A stretch of DNA of 64,000 nucleotides from positions 62,001-126,000 of the forward strand of contig NZ_CABVIY010000001.1 of assembly GCF_902498195.1 (NCBI RefSeq). The letters run 5' to 3'. The position numbers and the translations under genes are program-made. The notes beneath the pieces are model-generated. The model was given only the letters and a program-made list of their open reading frames with translations, was not told where the DNA came from and did no database searches. Of this stretch, positions 36,452 through 44,249 are shown piece by piece; the first letter of the stretch is position 1; every line of letters begins with the position of its first letter. The DNA is from Pseudomonas fluorescens (GTDB taxonomy: Bacteria; Pseudomonadota; Gammaproteobacteria; Pseudomonadales; Pseudomonadaceae).

Positions 36452-37387
36452 TTACTGACTCGCCAACCGAGCACTGACCATCGCCAACCCATCCTTGCCA
36501 TCCCGGCTGCTCACCCCGGAAAGCCAGGCCTGCAGCACCGCCGGATTGGCCTTCAGCCACGCCTTGGCCGCCGCGCGCGGTTTCTGGTTCTGGTTCAGCA
36601 CCGCGTCCATCAGCTGGTTTTCCATGGCCAGGCTGAATTCCATGTTCTGCAGCAGCTTGCCGACATTGCTGCATTCCTTGAGGTAGTCCTTGCGCACATT
36701 GGTGTAGACCGTGGCCTGGCCGAAGTTCGGACCGAAATACTCATCGCCGCCGCTGAGGTATTTCATCTTGTTGCGGGTGTTCATCGGGTGCGGCTCCCAA
36801 CCCAGGAACACCAGCCATTCGTTCTTGCGCGCGGCGCGTTTGACTTGCGAGAGCATCGCCGCTTCGCTGGACTCCACCATCTTGAAATCCTTCAGGCCGA
36901 AGGCGTTCTTGTCGATCATGCTCTGGATCAGCCGATTGCCGTCGTTGCCCGGTTCGATGCCGTAGAGCTGACCGTTGAGCTTGTCCTTGAATTTGGCGAT
37001 GTCGGCAAAGTCGCGCAGCCCGGCGTCGTACACGTAATCGGGCACCGCCAGGGTGTATTTGGCGCCATGCAGGTTGGCGCGCACGGTCTCCACGGTGCCG
37101 GCATCGCGGTAAGGCTTGATGTCGTTTTCGGTGGTGGGCATCCAGTTGCCGAGGAACACGTCCAGCTCCTTGCCCGACGACAGGGCGCGGTAGGTCACCG
37201 GGATCGACAGCAGGGTGGTTTTGGTTTTGTAGCCCAGCGATTCCAGCACTTCGCTGGCGACGGCGGTGGTGACGGTGATGTCGGTCCAGCCGACGTCGGA
37301 GAAGCGCACCGTGGCGCAGGACTCCGGTTCGGCGGCCAGGGCGTGCAACGGCAACGCGAGGGATGCAAGCAAGAGCAAGGCTTTCAT
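36452..37387 (-). CDS. ProX-like (choline/betaine) ABC substrate-binding protein
   Basis: Periplasmic binding protein of 311 residues, similar to the choline/glycine-betaine class (OpuAC/ProX fold). Signal peptide MKALLLLASLALPLHALA. The family's binding-site regions are visible as SDVGWTDITVTTAVASEVLESLGY (W at 34) and FLGNWMPTTENDI, with tryptophans that typically form the aromatic cage for quaternary ammonium groups. Start at 37387 has GAGGAG 8 bases upstream. No permease or ATPase gene is adjacent, so it must use a shared core transporter or act in sensing. It is divergent from the class II aldolase gene and next to oxidation genes that fit the same kind of substrate. Confidence 0.85.
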   Translation of the reverse strand: MKALLLLASLALPLHALAAEPESCATVRFSDVGWTDITVTTAVASEVLESLGYKTKTTLLSIPVTYRALSSGKELDVFLGNWMPTTENDIKPYRDAGTVETVRANLHGAKYTLAVPDYVYDAGLRDFADIAKFKDKLNGQLYGIEPGNDGNRLIQSMIDKNAFGLKDFKMVESSEAAMLSQVKRAARKNEWLVFLGWEPHPMNTRNKMKYLSGGDEYFGPNFGQATVYTNVRKDYLKECSNVGKLLQNMEFSLAMENQLMDAVLNQNQKPRAAAKAWLKANPAVLQAWLSGVSSRDGKDGLAMVSARLASQ

Positions 37388-37630
37388 GGATCGACTCCTC
37401 AGGGGTAAACGTCGGCAGCGGTTTTTATTGTTGTGTCCAGCCAGGCGGGTCGTGCCCGTCACTATGGCGGGGTCGGCCACGTGGCTCTTGATCAAACGCG
37501 GCATAAGTGCGCCGTTTTCCCTCGGTCGGCGTGCTGCGAAAAAACGGCAGCCGCTGTCGTTTCCCGTCAAGTGCGCGCCAGGCGTCTCTCTACACTGCCA
37601 GGCAACCGATCAATAACTGTGGAGCACGGG

Positions 37631-38359
37631 ATGAATCCAGCTGTCGAGTCATTGCGAATCCGCCTGGCCTGCGCCTTCCGCTGGGCCGCGCGGCTGAACC
37701 TGCACGAGTCCATCGCCAACCACTTCAGCGTGGCGGTGTCGGGGGACGGTCGGGAGTTCCTGATCAACCCGTACGGCACGCATTTCTCACGGATCAAGGC
37801 CAGCGATCTGCTGCTGGTCAATGCCGACGAGCCGGCCAGCCTCGATCGTCCGGACGCGCCGGACATCACCGCCTGGGCCTTGCACAGTGCCTTGCACCGT
37901 AACCAGCCCCACGCCCGTTGCATCCTGCACACGCATTCGAAATATGCGACGGCGCTGGCCTGCCTGGCGGATTCGCGGCTGCCGCCGATCGAACAGAACG
38001 CCATGCGTTTTTTCGAGCGCGTGGTGATCGATGACGGCTTCGACGGCATGGGCCTGGGGGACGAGGCCGAGCGGGTCAGCCATCTGCTGGGGGATAAACC
38101 GATTCTGTTGATGGGCAACCACGGGGTGCTGGTCGCGGCGCCGAGCATCGCCCAGGCGTTCGATGATCTGTATTACTTCGAACGCGCCTGCGAGACCTAT
38201 ATCACCGCGCTTTCAACCGGTCGTGAGTTGCGGATCGCCAGCGATGAAGTCGCCCGCAAGACGTGCCGGCAATGGCTTGAGTACCCGGGTTTTGCCGACA
38301 AGCATTTCAATGCGCTGATGGCGATCCTGGACGAGGAAGCGCCGGATTATCGCCTGTGA
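37631..38359 (+). CDS. Class II aldolase/adducin-domain protein
   Basis: Protein of 242 residues with one class II aldolase/adducin domain. The zinc ligands appear as HTHSKYATAL (the HxH pair, near residue 98) and the GNHGVLVAA histidine near 160. A family N-terminal segment is FRWAARLNLHESIANHFSVAV. Start at 37631 has GGAG 6-9 bases upstream. It is divergent from the ProX-like gene (243 bp) and ends 2 bases before the stop of the convergent AraC-type gene. In this cluster it may cleave or rearrange a hydroxylated product, but that is inference. Confidence 0.85.
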   Translation: MNPAVESLRIRLACAFRWAARLNLHESIANHFSVAVSGDGREFLINPYGTHFSRIKASDLLLVNADEPASLDRPDAPDITAWALHSALHRNQPHARCILHTHSKYATALACLADSRLPPIEQNAMRFFERVVIDDGFDGMGLGDEAERVSHLLGDKPILLMGNHGVLVAAPSIAQAFDDLYYFERACETYITALSTGRELRIASDEVARKTCRQWLEYPGFADKHFNALMAILDEEAPDYRL

Positions 38360-38361
38360 AA

Positions 38362-39426
38362 TCACTCTGCCCCGGCCGGCCGCTGCTCCTTGCGCAGCGG
38401 CTGGCGCATCACCGGGGCGGTCCAGATCTGGCTGCGGTCTTCACTCGGCGGGCAGCCGAAGCGCGCGCGGTAGGTGCGGGAAAAGTGTTCCAGTGAACCG
38501 AAGCCCGAACAGGCCGCGACCTGGGCCACGCTCAGGCGCGTCTGTTGCAGCAAGCTGTGGGCCTTGGCCAGCCGCAGGGTGATGTAGTACTTGAGCGGCG
38601 ACAGCCCGGTCTGATGCTTGAATTGCCGCTCCAGTTGCCGGCGCGACAGCCCGACCTGGCCCGCGATCGCTTCGCAATCCAGCGGCTCCTCCAGCGCCTG
38701 CTCCATGAGTTGCACGGCGCGGCGAATCTTGCTGCCGTACAGGCCGGTGTTGGTCAGGCCGCCGTCGAGCTGGTTGTCCGCCGGGGCGCGTACCTGGCCC
38801 ATCAACAAGTGCATGCCGATTTCCCGTGCCAGTTCGTTGTCGATGCTCTGGCCGATCCAGCCGAGCAGCATGTCCAGCGTCGTGGTCGCGCCGGCGCAGG
38901 TCATGCGCTGGCGTTCCAGGGTGTAGAGCTGCGGCCTGGCGTGGACCCGTGGATAACTTTCCTGAAAACCCTGCAAGTTGTCCCAGTGCACCGCCGCTTC
39001 ATAACCATCGAGCACCCCGGCCGCCGCCAGCAGCTCGGTGCCGGTTTCCACGCCCATCAGCACGGCGCCGAACAGCGCCTGCTTGCGCAACCAGCTCTTG
39101 AGCGTCAGGTTGCGGCTGTGTTTGTGCACATCGAAACTGGCGATCACCAGGCACACGTCAAAGCCCTGGTCGGCCTTCAAACCGTCGTTGGCGACGGTGC
39201 TCAAGCCGTTGCTGGCCTGCACCGGTTCGCCGTCCAGCGACAGCAGCGACCACTGAAACAACGGCCGTTGCGTCAGCCAGTTGGCAATGGCCAGGGGTTC
39301 GAGCACGGCAGCCAGGCCGAAATTGGAAAATGACGGCAACAGCAACACCGCGACCCGCAATGGCGCGACCTCGCCGCGCCGCCAGGTGAAACGGGTTTCT
39401 GCATTGCTGGACGACGGATTGCTCAT
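38362..39426 (-). CDS. GlxA-family AraC transcriptional regulator (GbdR/CdhR-like)
   Basis: Regulator of 354 residues with an N-terminal DJ-1/PfpI (class I glutamine-amidotransferase-like) domain at ~20-190 (VAVLLLPSFSNFGLAAVLEPL; VCLVIASFDVHKH) and a C-terminal AraC double helix-turn-helix at ~230-330 (GLSRRQLERQFKHQTGLSPL; VAQVAACSGFGSLEHFSRTYR). This architecture is shared by GbdR (betaine) and CdhR (carnitine) activators. It starts 9 bp after the GMC-oxidoreductase stop and is likely cotranscribed with it. Binding sites may lie in the 37388-37630 divergent gap. Confidence 0.9.
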   Translation of the reverse strand: MSNPSSSNAETRFTWRRGEVAPLRVAVLLLPSFSNFGLAAVLEPLAIANWLTQRPLFQWSLLSLDGEPVQASNGLSTVANDGLKADQGFDVCLVIASFDVHKHSRNLTLKSWLRKQALFGAVLMGVETGTELLAAAGVLDGYEAAVHWDNLQGFQESYPRVHARPQLYTLERQRMTCAGATTTLDMLLGWIGQSIDNELAREIGMHLLMGQVRAPADNQLDGGLTNTGLYGSKIRRAVQLMEQALEEPLDCEAIAGQVGLSRRQLERQFKHQTGLSPLKYYITLRLAKAHSLLQQTRLSVAQVAACSGFGSLEHFSRTYRARFGCPPSEDRSQIWTAPVMRQPLRKEQRPAGAE

Positions 39427-39435
39427 GGTTGATCT

Positions 39436-41097
39436 CTATCGTTGTCGTGTCTGCCATTGCGGGTGAACCCAGACCGGCGCCGCGCAGGCCCGCAAGGCTG
39501 GTTTGCCGCGAATCATGTCACTGGCCTTCTCCGCGATCATCACTGTCGGTGCGTTGGTGTTGCCGCTGACAATCACCGGCATGATCGACGCATCCACCAC
39601 CCGCAAGCCATCGAAGCCATGCACGCGCAGCTGCGGGTCGACCACCGCTTCGGCATCGCCCACCGGCCCCATCTTGCAGGTGCCGCTGGCATGGTAGCCG
39701 GTTTCCGTGACTTGTCTGGCCCAGGCGTCCAGCGCAGCGTCACTTTGCGCCTGCGCGCCAGGCACCAGTTCTTCTCCCCTGAACGCCGCCATGGCCGGTT
39801 GCGCGATGATCTCGCGCACCAGCCTGGCACCTGCGCGCATGTCGGCTCGATCCTGCTCGGTTTTCAGGTAATTGAACAGGATGCGCGGCGCCTGCCTGGG
39901 GTCGGCGCTGTTGAGCGTGACACTGCCCAGGCTGGTGGGGCGCATCAGGTCGATGTGGATCTGAAAAGCATGGTCCGGCACCAGGTCGACACTGCCGGGG
40001 ATCACCGCCAGCGGCATGAACGTCAGTTGCAGGTCAGGGTGTTCGACCCCGGCCCGGGAGCGGATGAATGCCCCGGCTTCGAAATGGTTGCTCGCCGCCA
40101 GCCCGTCGTGGCTGACGAACCAGCGCGCGCCGATCCACCATTTGCCCGGCGCGGTGGTCCAGGGGTACAGCGACACCGGTTTTTTGCAACGGTATTGCAC
40201 GACGCTGTCGGGATGGTCATTGAGGCGCCGGCCGACGCCGGGCAGGTCATGTTTGACCGTGATGCCCAAGTCGCGCAGTTCGGAGGCCGGGCCGACACCG
40301 GACAGCAACAGAAGCTGCGGGGAATTGATCGCGCCGGCGGTCAGCAGCACTTCTTTTCGGGCGAACGCTTGATGGATCCCGCCGCTTTGTTCGTACTCGA
40401 TGCCGATGGCGCGTTGGCCGTCAAACAGGATGCGCAACGCCAGTGCATCGGTGGCCACCCGGACATTGCCCCGGTTCAGCGCCTGGCTCAGATAACCGCG
40501 AGAAGTGCTCCAGCGCCGGCCGTTGCGGGTGGTACGGTCCACCGGTCCGAAGGCTTCCTGGCGATAGCCGTTGAGGTCATCGCTCAAGCCATACCCGGCC
40601 TCGGCCCCGGCCGCCAGGAATGCCGCGCACAATGGTGTTTGCGTATCGCCGGGGGTGACGTGCAGATGCCCCGTCGCCCCGCGATAATCGTCGGCACCGT
40701 CGGCGTGGGTTTGTGCGCGCTTGAAGTACGGCAGCACCTCCTGATAGCTCCAGCCGGCGCAGCCCTGGTCGGCCCAGGCGTCGTAATCCCGGGCATGGCC
40801 ACGGATGTAGACCATGCCATTGATCGACGACGACCCCCCCAAGGTCCGGCCGCGTGGCGTGCCGATCCGGCGACCGTCCAGATACGGTTCCGGTTCGGAC
40901 TGGTAGCTCCAGTTGTAGCGCGTGCCGCCCACCACCAGACCCACGGCGGACGGCATGTCGATGGTCCAGCTCTTGTCCGCAGGTCCGGCTTCCAGCAGCA
41001 GAATGTTCACCGCCGGATCCTCGCCCAGGCGATTGGCCAACACGCAGCCCGCGGACCCTGCGCCCACAATCAGGTAATCAAACTCATGGTCGGCCAT
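39436..41097 (-). CDS. Choline-dehydrogenase-like GMC flavoprotein oxidoreductase
   Basis: FAD-dependent alcohol oxidoreductase of the GMC family, 553 residues. The FAD site is IVGAGSAGCVLANRL (10-24), GMC signature 1 is GRTLGGSSSINGMVYIRG (82-99), signature 2 is GAINSPQLLLLSGVGP near 250, and the catalytic His is in TGYHASGTCKMG (near 478) with the Asn partner in GNTNAPTVM. BetA, which oxidises choline to betaine aldehyde, is the closest named type, but this gene is not next to betB or betI, so the substrate may be another alcohol with a quaternary amine. It precedes the AraC-type gene by 9 bp. Confidence 0.88.
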   Translation of the reverse strand: MADHEFDYLIVGAGSAGCVLANRLGEDPAVNILLLEAGPADKSWTIDMPSAVGLVVGGTRYNWSYQSEPEPYLDGRRIGTPRGRTLGGSSSINGMVYIRGHARDYDAWADQGCAGWSYQEVLPYFKRAQTHADGADDYRGATGHLHVTPGDTQTPLCAAFLAAGAEAGYGLSDDLNGYRQEAFGPVDRTTRNGRRWSTSRGYLSQALNRGNVRVATDALALRILFDGQRAIGIEYEQSGGIHQAFARKEVLLTAGAINSPQLLLLSGVGPASELRDLGITVKHDLPGVGRRLNDHPDSVVQYRCKKPVSLYPWTTAPGKWWIGARWFVSHDGLAASNHFEAGAFIRSRAGVEHPDLQLTFMPLAVIPGSVDLVPDHAFQIHIDLMRPTSLGSVTLNSADPRQAPRILFNYLKTEQDRADMRAGARLVREIIAQPAMAAFRGEELVPGAQAQSDAALDAWARQVTETGYHASGTCKMGPVGDAEAVVDPQLRVHGFDGLRVVDASIMPVIVSGNTNAPTVMIAEKASDMIRGKPALRACAAPVWVHPQWQTRQR

Positions 41098-41141
41098 GGT
41101 TCGGGGTGCTCCCTCAATTTAAAGGTCAGGACACAAAAACC

Positions 41142-41231
41142 TGTGGGAGCGGGCTTGCTCGCGAAAGCGGTGGGTCAGCCAGCATCAATGTTGACTGACC
41201 TGGCCCCTTCGCGAGCAAGCCCGCTCCCACA
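41142..41231. repeat. REP pair, GCAAGCCCGCTCCCAC family
   Basis: Inverted arms in the 145-bp gap between the Rieske oxygenase and the GMC gene, both on the minus strand. Confidence 0.9.
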
Positions 41232-41242
41232 GGGAACGCGTT

Positions 41243-42412
41243 TCAGATCGACGATGGGCCATGAATCCCGTTAAACACCAACCGATGAAAGTGATGCACC
41301 AGATGCTCGCTCTCATTGCTGCGCTGGGCATCGATCATGTAGCGACCCTGGTCGTACCCCAGCGAATGCAAACCCTTCTGCACCGAGATGTTCAGCGCGA
41401 TGTCTTCAGGCCCCAGGTCCTCGTTCATCCACTTCATGCACGATGCGCTGACGGCGGCCGTTTTGGCATTGTTCGAGTAGTAGCCAAACCGCAGCAGCGA
41501 GCGTTCGGCGTCCAGCGGAATCATGATGAACGAGCCCAGGAACTCCGAGAACGGGAAGGTATAGAAGGTGTTGTTCGGCCACAGGCCGATATTGAAAAAG
41601 CATTCGTCCGGGTTGAGATCCTTGCGCAGTGGCACGCCGTAGGCCTCGGTTACCGAGAGATTGGCCGGGGCGATGTAGGTCCACCAGTTGTCGCGTTTGC
41701 TCAACTGGTAGCCTTTGAAGTCGATGAGTCTGGCCAGGTCGATATGGCACGGCCCCGACAACTTGAAGTGATAGCCCTCGATGGAATTGTCCATGATCAC
41801 CTTCCAGTTGGCCGGCACGATCACGTCCTGTTCCTCGATCAGGCGCATGTTGGCCAGGTCCGGAAACACCCGGCGCATTTCCTCGTCGGCACCGGGGAAC
41901 AGGTCGCGCATTGACGGTGCGTTCGGGTCGAGGTTGAAGTAAATGAAACCGCCCAACTCCTCGGTGCGGATTTGCGGGATGTTGAACTGCTGCAGCTCGA
42001 AGTTTTTCATCTTCTCGCAACGGGGCGCGCTGCGCAGGCTGCCGTCCATTTCATAACACCAGGAGTGATAAGCGCACCGCACCACGCCACCGGTGGTGCC
42101 ACGCCGCTCTTCGAGCAGGCGGTTGCCGCGATGCTGGCAAACGTTATGAAAGGCATGGATCTGCCCCTGCCGATTCTTCGCCACCACCACGCTCTGGTCG
42201 AACAGATCCGTCACCACATACTGCCCAGGCTCGGCGAACTCACTGACATGCCCGGCCACGTGCCAGGCATGCATAAAAATGTTATCGCGCTCGGCCTTGA
42301 ACAACGTCTCGTCGTAGAAGTAACGCGAAGGCAGGGTGAAGGCCTCTTCCGGGTCCTGATGATCCCAACCGTCGATCGAACTGGATGATTTGAGCGTCTG
42401 GACATTGTGCAT
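41243..42412 (-). CDS. Rieske-type ring-hydroxylating/N-demethylating oxygenase subunit
   Basis: Rieske non-haem iron oxygenase alpha subunit, 389 residues. The Rieske cluster ligands are C92-x-H94 and C113-x2-H116 (VCQHRGN; RCAYHSW). The catalytic iron motif is E212-x2-H215 then H223 (SIEGYHFKLSGPCH). Glu at 212, where most Rieske oxygenases have Asp, is shared with carnitine monooxygenase CntA. The start at 42412 has GAGGAG upstream. The reductase partner is not encoded nearby. Together with the ProX-like, GlxA-type and choline-dehydrogenase-like genes, a quaternary-ammonium substrate is plausible. The exact reaction is unknown. Confidence 0.88.
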   Translation of the reverse strand: MHNVQTLKSSSSIDGWDHQDPEEAFTLPSRYFYDETLFKAERDNIFMHAWHVAGHVSEFAEPGQYVVTDLFDQSVVVAKNRQGQIHAFHNVCQHRGNRLLEERRGTTGGVVRCAYHSWCYEMDGSLRSAPRCEKMKNFELQQFNIPQIRTEELGGFIYFNLDPNAPSMRDLFPGADEEMRRVFPDLANMRLIEEQDVIVPANWKVIMDNSIEGYHFKLSGPCHIDLARLIDFKGYQLSKRDNWWTYIAPANLSVTEAYGVPLRKDLNPDECFFNIGLWPNNTFYTFPFSEFLGSFIMIPLDAERSLLRFGYYSNNAKTAAVSASCMKWMNEDLGPEDIALNISVQKGLHSLGYDQGRYMIDAQRSNESEHLVHHFHRLVFNGIHGPSSI

Positions 42413-42572
42413 CGGGGCAATCTCCTCGGTGACTGGCGCCGCACGGTACGGCTTGGTTATGGGTCCTAATCTAGGGGGCGGGGAGGAGGGGGGATTGATC
42501 AAATGCGACCAGTTGCGGGGTGAAAATATCAAGGTGCAGGTTGCAGGAAGTGTGGGTTGTAAACCTCTCCAC

Positions 42573-42672
42573 TGTAGGCGCGAGCCTGCTCGCGATGGAC
42601 GTCAACGATAACGCGTGCTGTCTGAATGAACGCGATGTCTGGACGTTTTTCGCGAGCAGGCTCGCTCCCACA
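42573..42672. repeat. Paired inverted repeat, GCGAGCCTGCTCGCGA family
   Basis: TGTAGGCGCGAGCCTGCTCG and near-complement at the far end, between the Rieske gene promoter and the 3' end of queC. Confidence 0.85.
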
Positions 42673-42681
42673 CGGAATCGT

Positions 42682-43380
42682 TTACCTCAGGTTTATTTTT
42701 TCATTCAGGCTTTTCATCGTTCCCACTTTGTTTTCCAGATACTCGCTCAGCCCCTTGGCGCGAAGCTTACAAGCGTCGCAGTTTTTGCAGCCGTTACCGA
42801 TTATCCCGTTGTAGCAAGTCAACGTTTGGTCGCGGATAAGATCCAGTTGATTGTGGTGATCCGCCAACGCCCACGTTTCTGCCTTGTTCAACCACATCAG
42901 CGGCGTTTCAATATGCAGTTTGTAGTCCATCCCTGACTCAATGGCTGTGTTCAGGGCTTTAACGAATTGGTCACGGCAATCGGGGTAACCGGAAAAGTCT
43001 GTTTCACAAACACCGGTGATGATCGTCTGCGCTTTGACTTGGTACGCATAAATAGACGCCAGGGTTAAAAACAGAATGTTCCTGCCGGGGACGAACGTAC
43101 TAGGCAGTTTTTCTCCGGAACTGTTGGTGGTGGGAACCGGGATGTTGTCGCGTGTCAGGCTGCTGATCGCCAGTTCATTCAACAATGAGGCGTCCAGCAC
43201 CTTGTGTACCCTTACGCCCAGCTCCTTTGAGAGAGATTGCGCCACTTCAATTTCGGCTCGATGGCGCTGACCATAGTCGAACGTAATACAGTGAATTTCA
43301 TCGTATTGCGGTAACGCATGGATCAAGCAGGTGGTGGAGTCTTGTCCGCCACTGAAAACGATAACGGCCTTTTTAGTCAT
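42682..43380 (-). CDS. queC: 7-cyano-7-deazaguanine synthase, enterobacterial type
   Basis: QueC converts 7-carboxy-7-deazaguanine to preQ0 using ATP and ammonia, on the queuosine pathway. The 232-residue protein has the PP-loop [11 protein letters not shown] (10-20) and four zinc cysteines ([14 protein letters not shown]). From memory it follows E. coli QueC closely ([51 protein letters not shown]), whereas the pseudomonad housekeeping QueC begins quite differently (LLSGGLDSATV...). The DNA is visibly more AT-rich than its neighbours and no other que gene is near, suggesting horizontal gain of a second copy. Start at 43380; an in-frame start 21 bp upstream lies further from the family N-terminus. 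Confidence 0.9.
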   Translation of the reverse strand: MTKKAVIVFSGGQDSTTCLIHALPQYDEIHCITFDYGQRHRAEIEVAQSLSKELGVRVHKVLDASLLNELAISSLTRDNIPVPTTNSSGEKLPSTFVPGRNILFLTLASIYAYQVKAQTIITGVCETDFSGYPDCRDQFVKALNTAIESGMDYKLHIETPLMWLNKAETWALADHHNQLDLIRDQTLTCYNGIIGNGCKNCDACKLRAKGLSEYLENKVGTMKSLNEKINLR

Positions 43381-43406
43381 GCTTTTTCTTCCTTGCAGCA
43401 ATCCCG

Positions 43407-43446
43407 GCGTGTCGCTGGGGGAGGGGCCTTGACCCTACCGACACGC
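43407..43446 (-). promoter_or_regulatory. Stable hairpin in the queC leader
   Basis: Perfect 8-bp stem GCGTGTCG/CGACACGC (43407-43414 with 43439-43446) with an inner AGGG/CCCT stem (43422-43425, 43433-43436), about 26-66 nt before the queC start. No T-run follows, so a terminator is unlikely; a regulatory leader structure is possible. Confidence 0.45.
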
Positions 43447-43537
43447 ACAGATTTTGGCTGTGGGAGGTTTCTGAAATGACTGTCTCTGTTTTCCGTTTGT
43501 GTCATTTGTTTACTGCAAAAGATTCAAGTTTATTTGT

Positions 43538-43593
43538 GTCAAAATGACTGCCTTTAGGTCATTAAGACAACTTTGTTGTGTGGTCACTATGAC
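43538..43593. promoter_or_regulatory. Two GTCA-N3-TGAC dyads, candidate operator
   Basis: GTCAAAATGAC (43538-43548) and GTCACTATGAC (43583-43593), 45 bp apart, with ACAAC-TTT-GTTGT (43567-43579) between. The region 43381-43687 (307 bp) is AT-rich with no gene. TTGGCACG at 43635-43642 matches the -24 part of a sigma-54 promoter but its -12 part (GTGA) does not. It is unclear whether these serve queC or the glycine-zipper gene. Confidence 0.4.
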
Positions 43594-43687
43594 GCAATAG
43601 ACTCTCAAGTAACTGAAAAATAAGCTTTTAAAACTTGGCACGCTTCGTGAAATGCCCAATGCATCGAAACCGAAGCAGGAATTCGCC

Positions 43688-44038
43688 ATGTCTCGCTCTA
43701 TCCCCCTCAGCTTCACGCTTTGCCTGTTGTTCTCCCCCCTGTGCATGGCCGATCAAGTCGTGCGCGAAGTGCCAGACACTACCGCTGGCAAAGGCTACGG
43801 TGCCCTGACCGGTTTAATGGTCGGTGCTGTTGGCGGGCCGGTGGGGGCGTTGGTGGGGGCGGGTGCCGGATTTTTCGCCGGGGGCTCGGTACAGCAGGCG
43901 GCGGGCCTGACGCAGACAGCTTACGAAGTGAAGGACGCGCAGGGTGAAATCAGTACGGTGCGTTCGCCCAATGCCCGTTTCGAGCCGGGCCAGCAGGTGA
44001 GCCGCCAAGGTACGCGACTGGTGCCGCAGGGCAGTTGA
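43688..44038 (+). CDS. Small secreted glycine-zipper protein
   Basis: Protein of 116 residues with a signal peptide (MSRSIPLSFTLCLLFSPLCMA) and a central glycine-zipper helix pair at ~35-65 (GYGALTGLMVGAVGGPVGAL, then VGAGAGFFAGG). The C-terminal half (~70-116) is polar and ends RLVPQGS. The zipper suggests insertion in the outer membrane or a periplasmic oligomer. Start at 43688, with AGGA 8 bases upstream, fits the signal peptide. Role unknown. An intrinsic terminator follows at 44072. Confidence 0.8.
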   Translation: MSRSIPLSFTLCLLFSPLCMADQVVREVPDTTAGKGYGALTGLMVGAVGGPVGALVGAGAGFFAGGSVQQAAGLTQTAYEVKDAQGEISTVRSPNARFEPGQQVSRQGTRLVPQGS

Positions 44039-44071
44039 GTCGTCGGTAGCTATTACACAAATTTCCCTTTT

Positions 44072-44110
44072 ACGGGCAGGCGAGCCGCACCTCGTTTGCC
44101 CGTTTTTTTT
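44072..44110 (+). terminator. Intrinsic terminator of the glycine-zipper gene
   Basis: ACGGGCAGGCGAG and CTCGTTTGCCCGT form the stem (one G-T pair), followed by eight Ts. Confidence 0.85.
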
Positions 44111-44139
44111 GACAATCTCCGGCCGAGAGGCGTGCACTT

Positions 44140-44232
44140 TGTAGGAGCTGCCGCAGGCTGCGATCTTTTGACTTTGCTTTTATGAAAGAAGAGCAAAGGA
44201 TCGCAGCCTCGTTGCACTCGTCAGCTCCTACA
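44140..44232. repeat. Paired inverted repeat, GGAGCTGCC/GATCGCAG family
   Basis: TGTAGGAGCTGCCGCAGG with complement-like end GTCAGCTCCTACA, between two convergent genes. Confidence 0.88.
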
Positions 44233-44249
44233 GCGTTCCTACAGGGTTA

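Noticed and set aside
43381..43500. preQ1 riboswitch before queC
   Set aside because: The preQ1-I pattern (C-rich loop followed by an A-rich tail ending in AACUA) is not seen on the leader strand, so I report only an unclassified hairpin.
43510..43746. A 78-codon open frame on the minus strand overlapping the glycine-zipper start
   Set aside because: It has no ribosome site, overlaps a supported signal-peptide gene, and its composition is that of AT-rich noncoding DNA.
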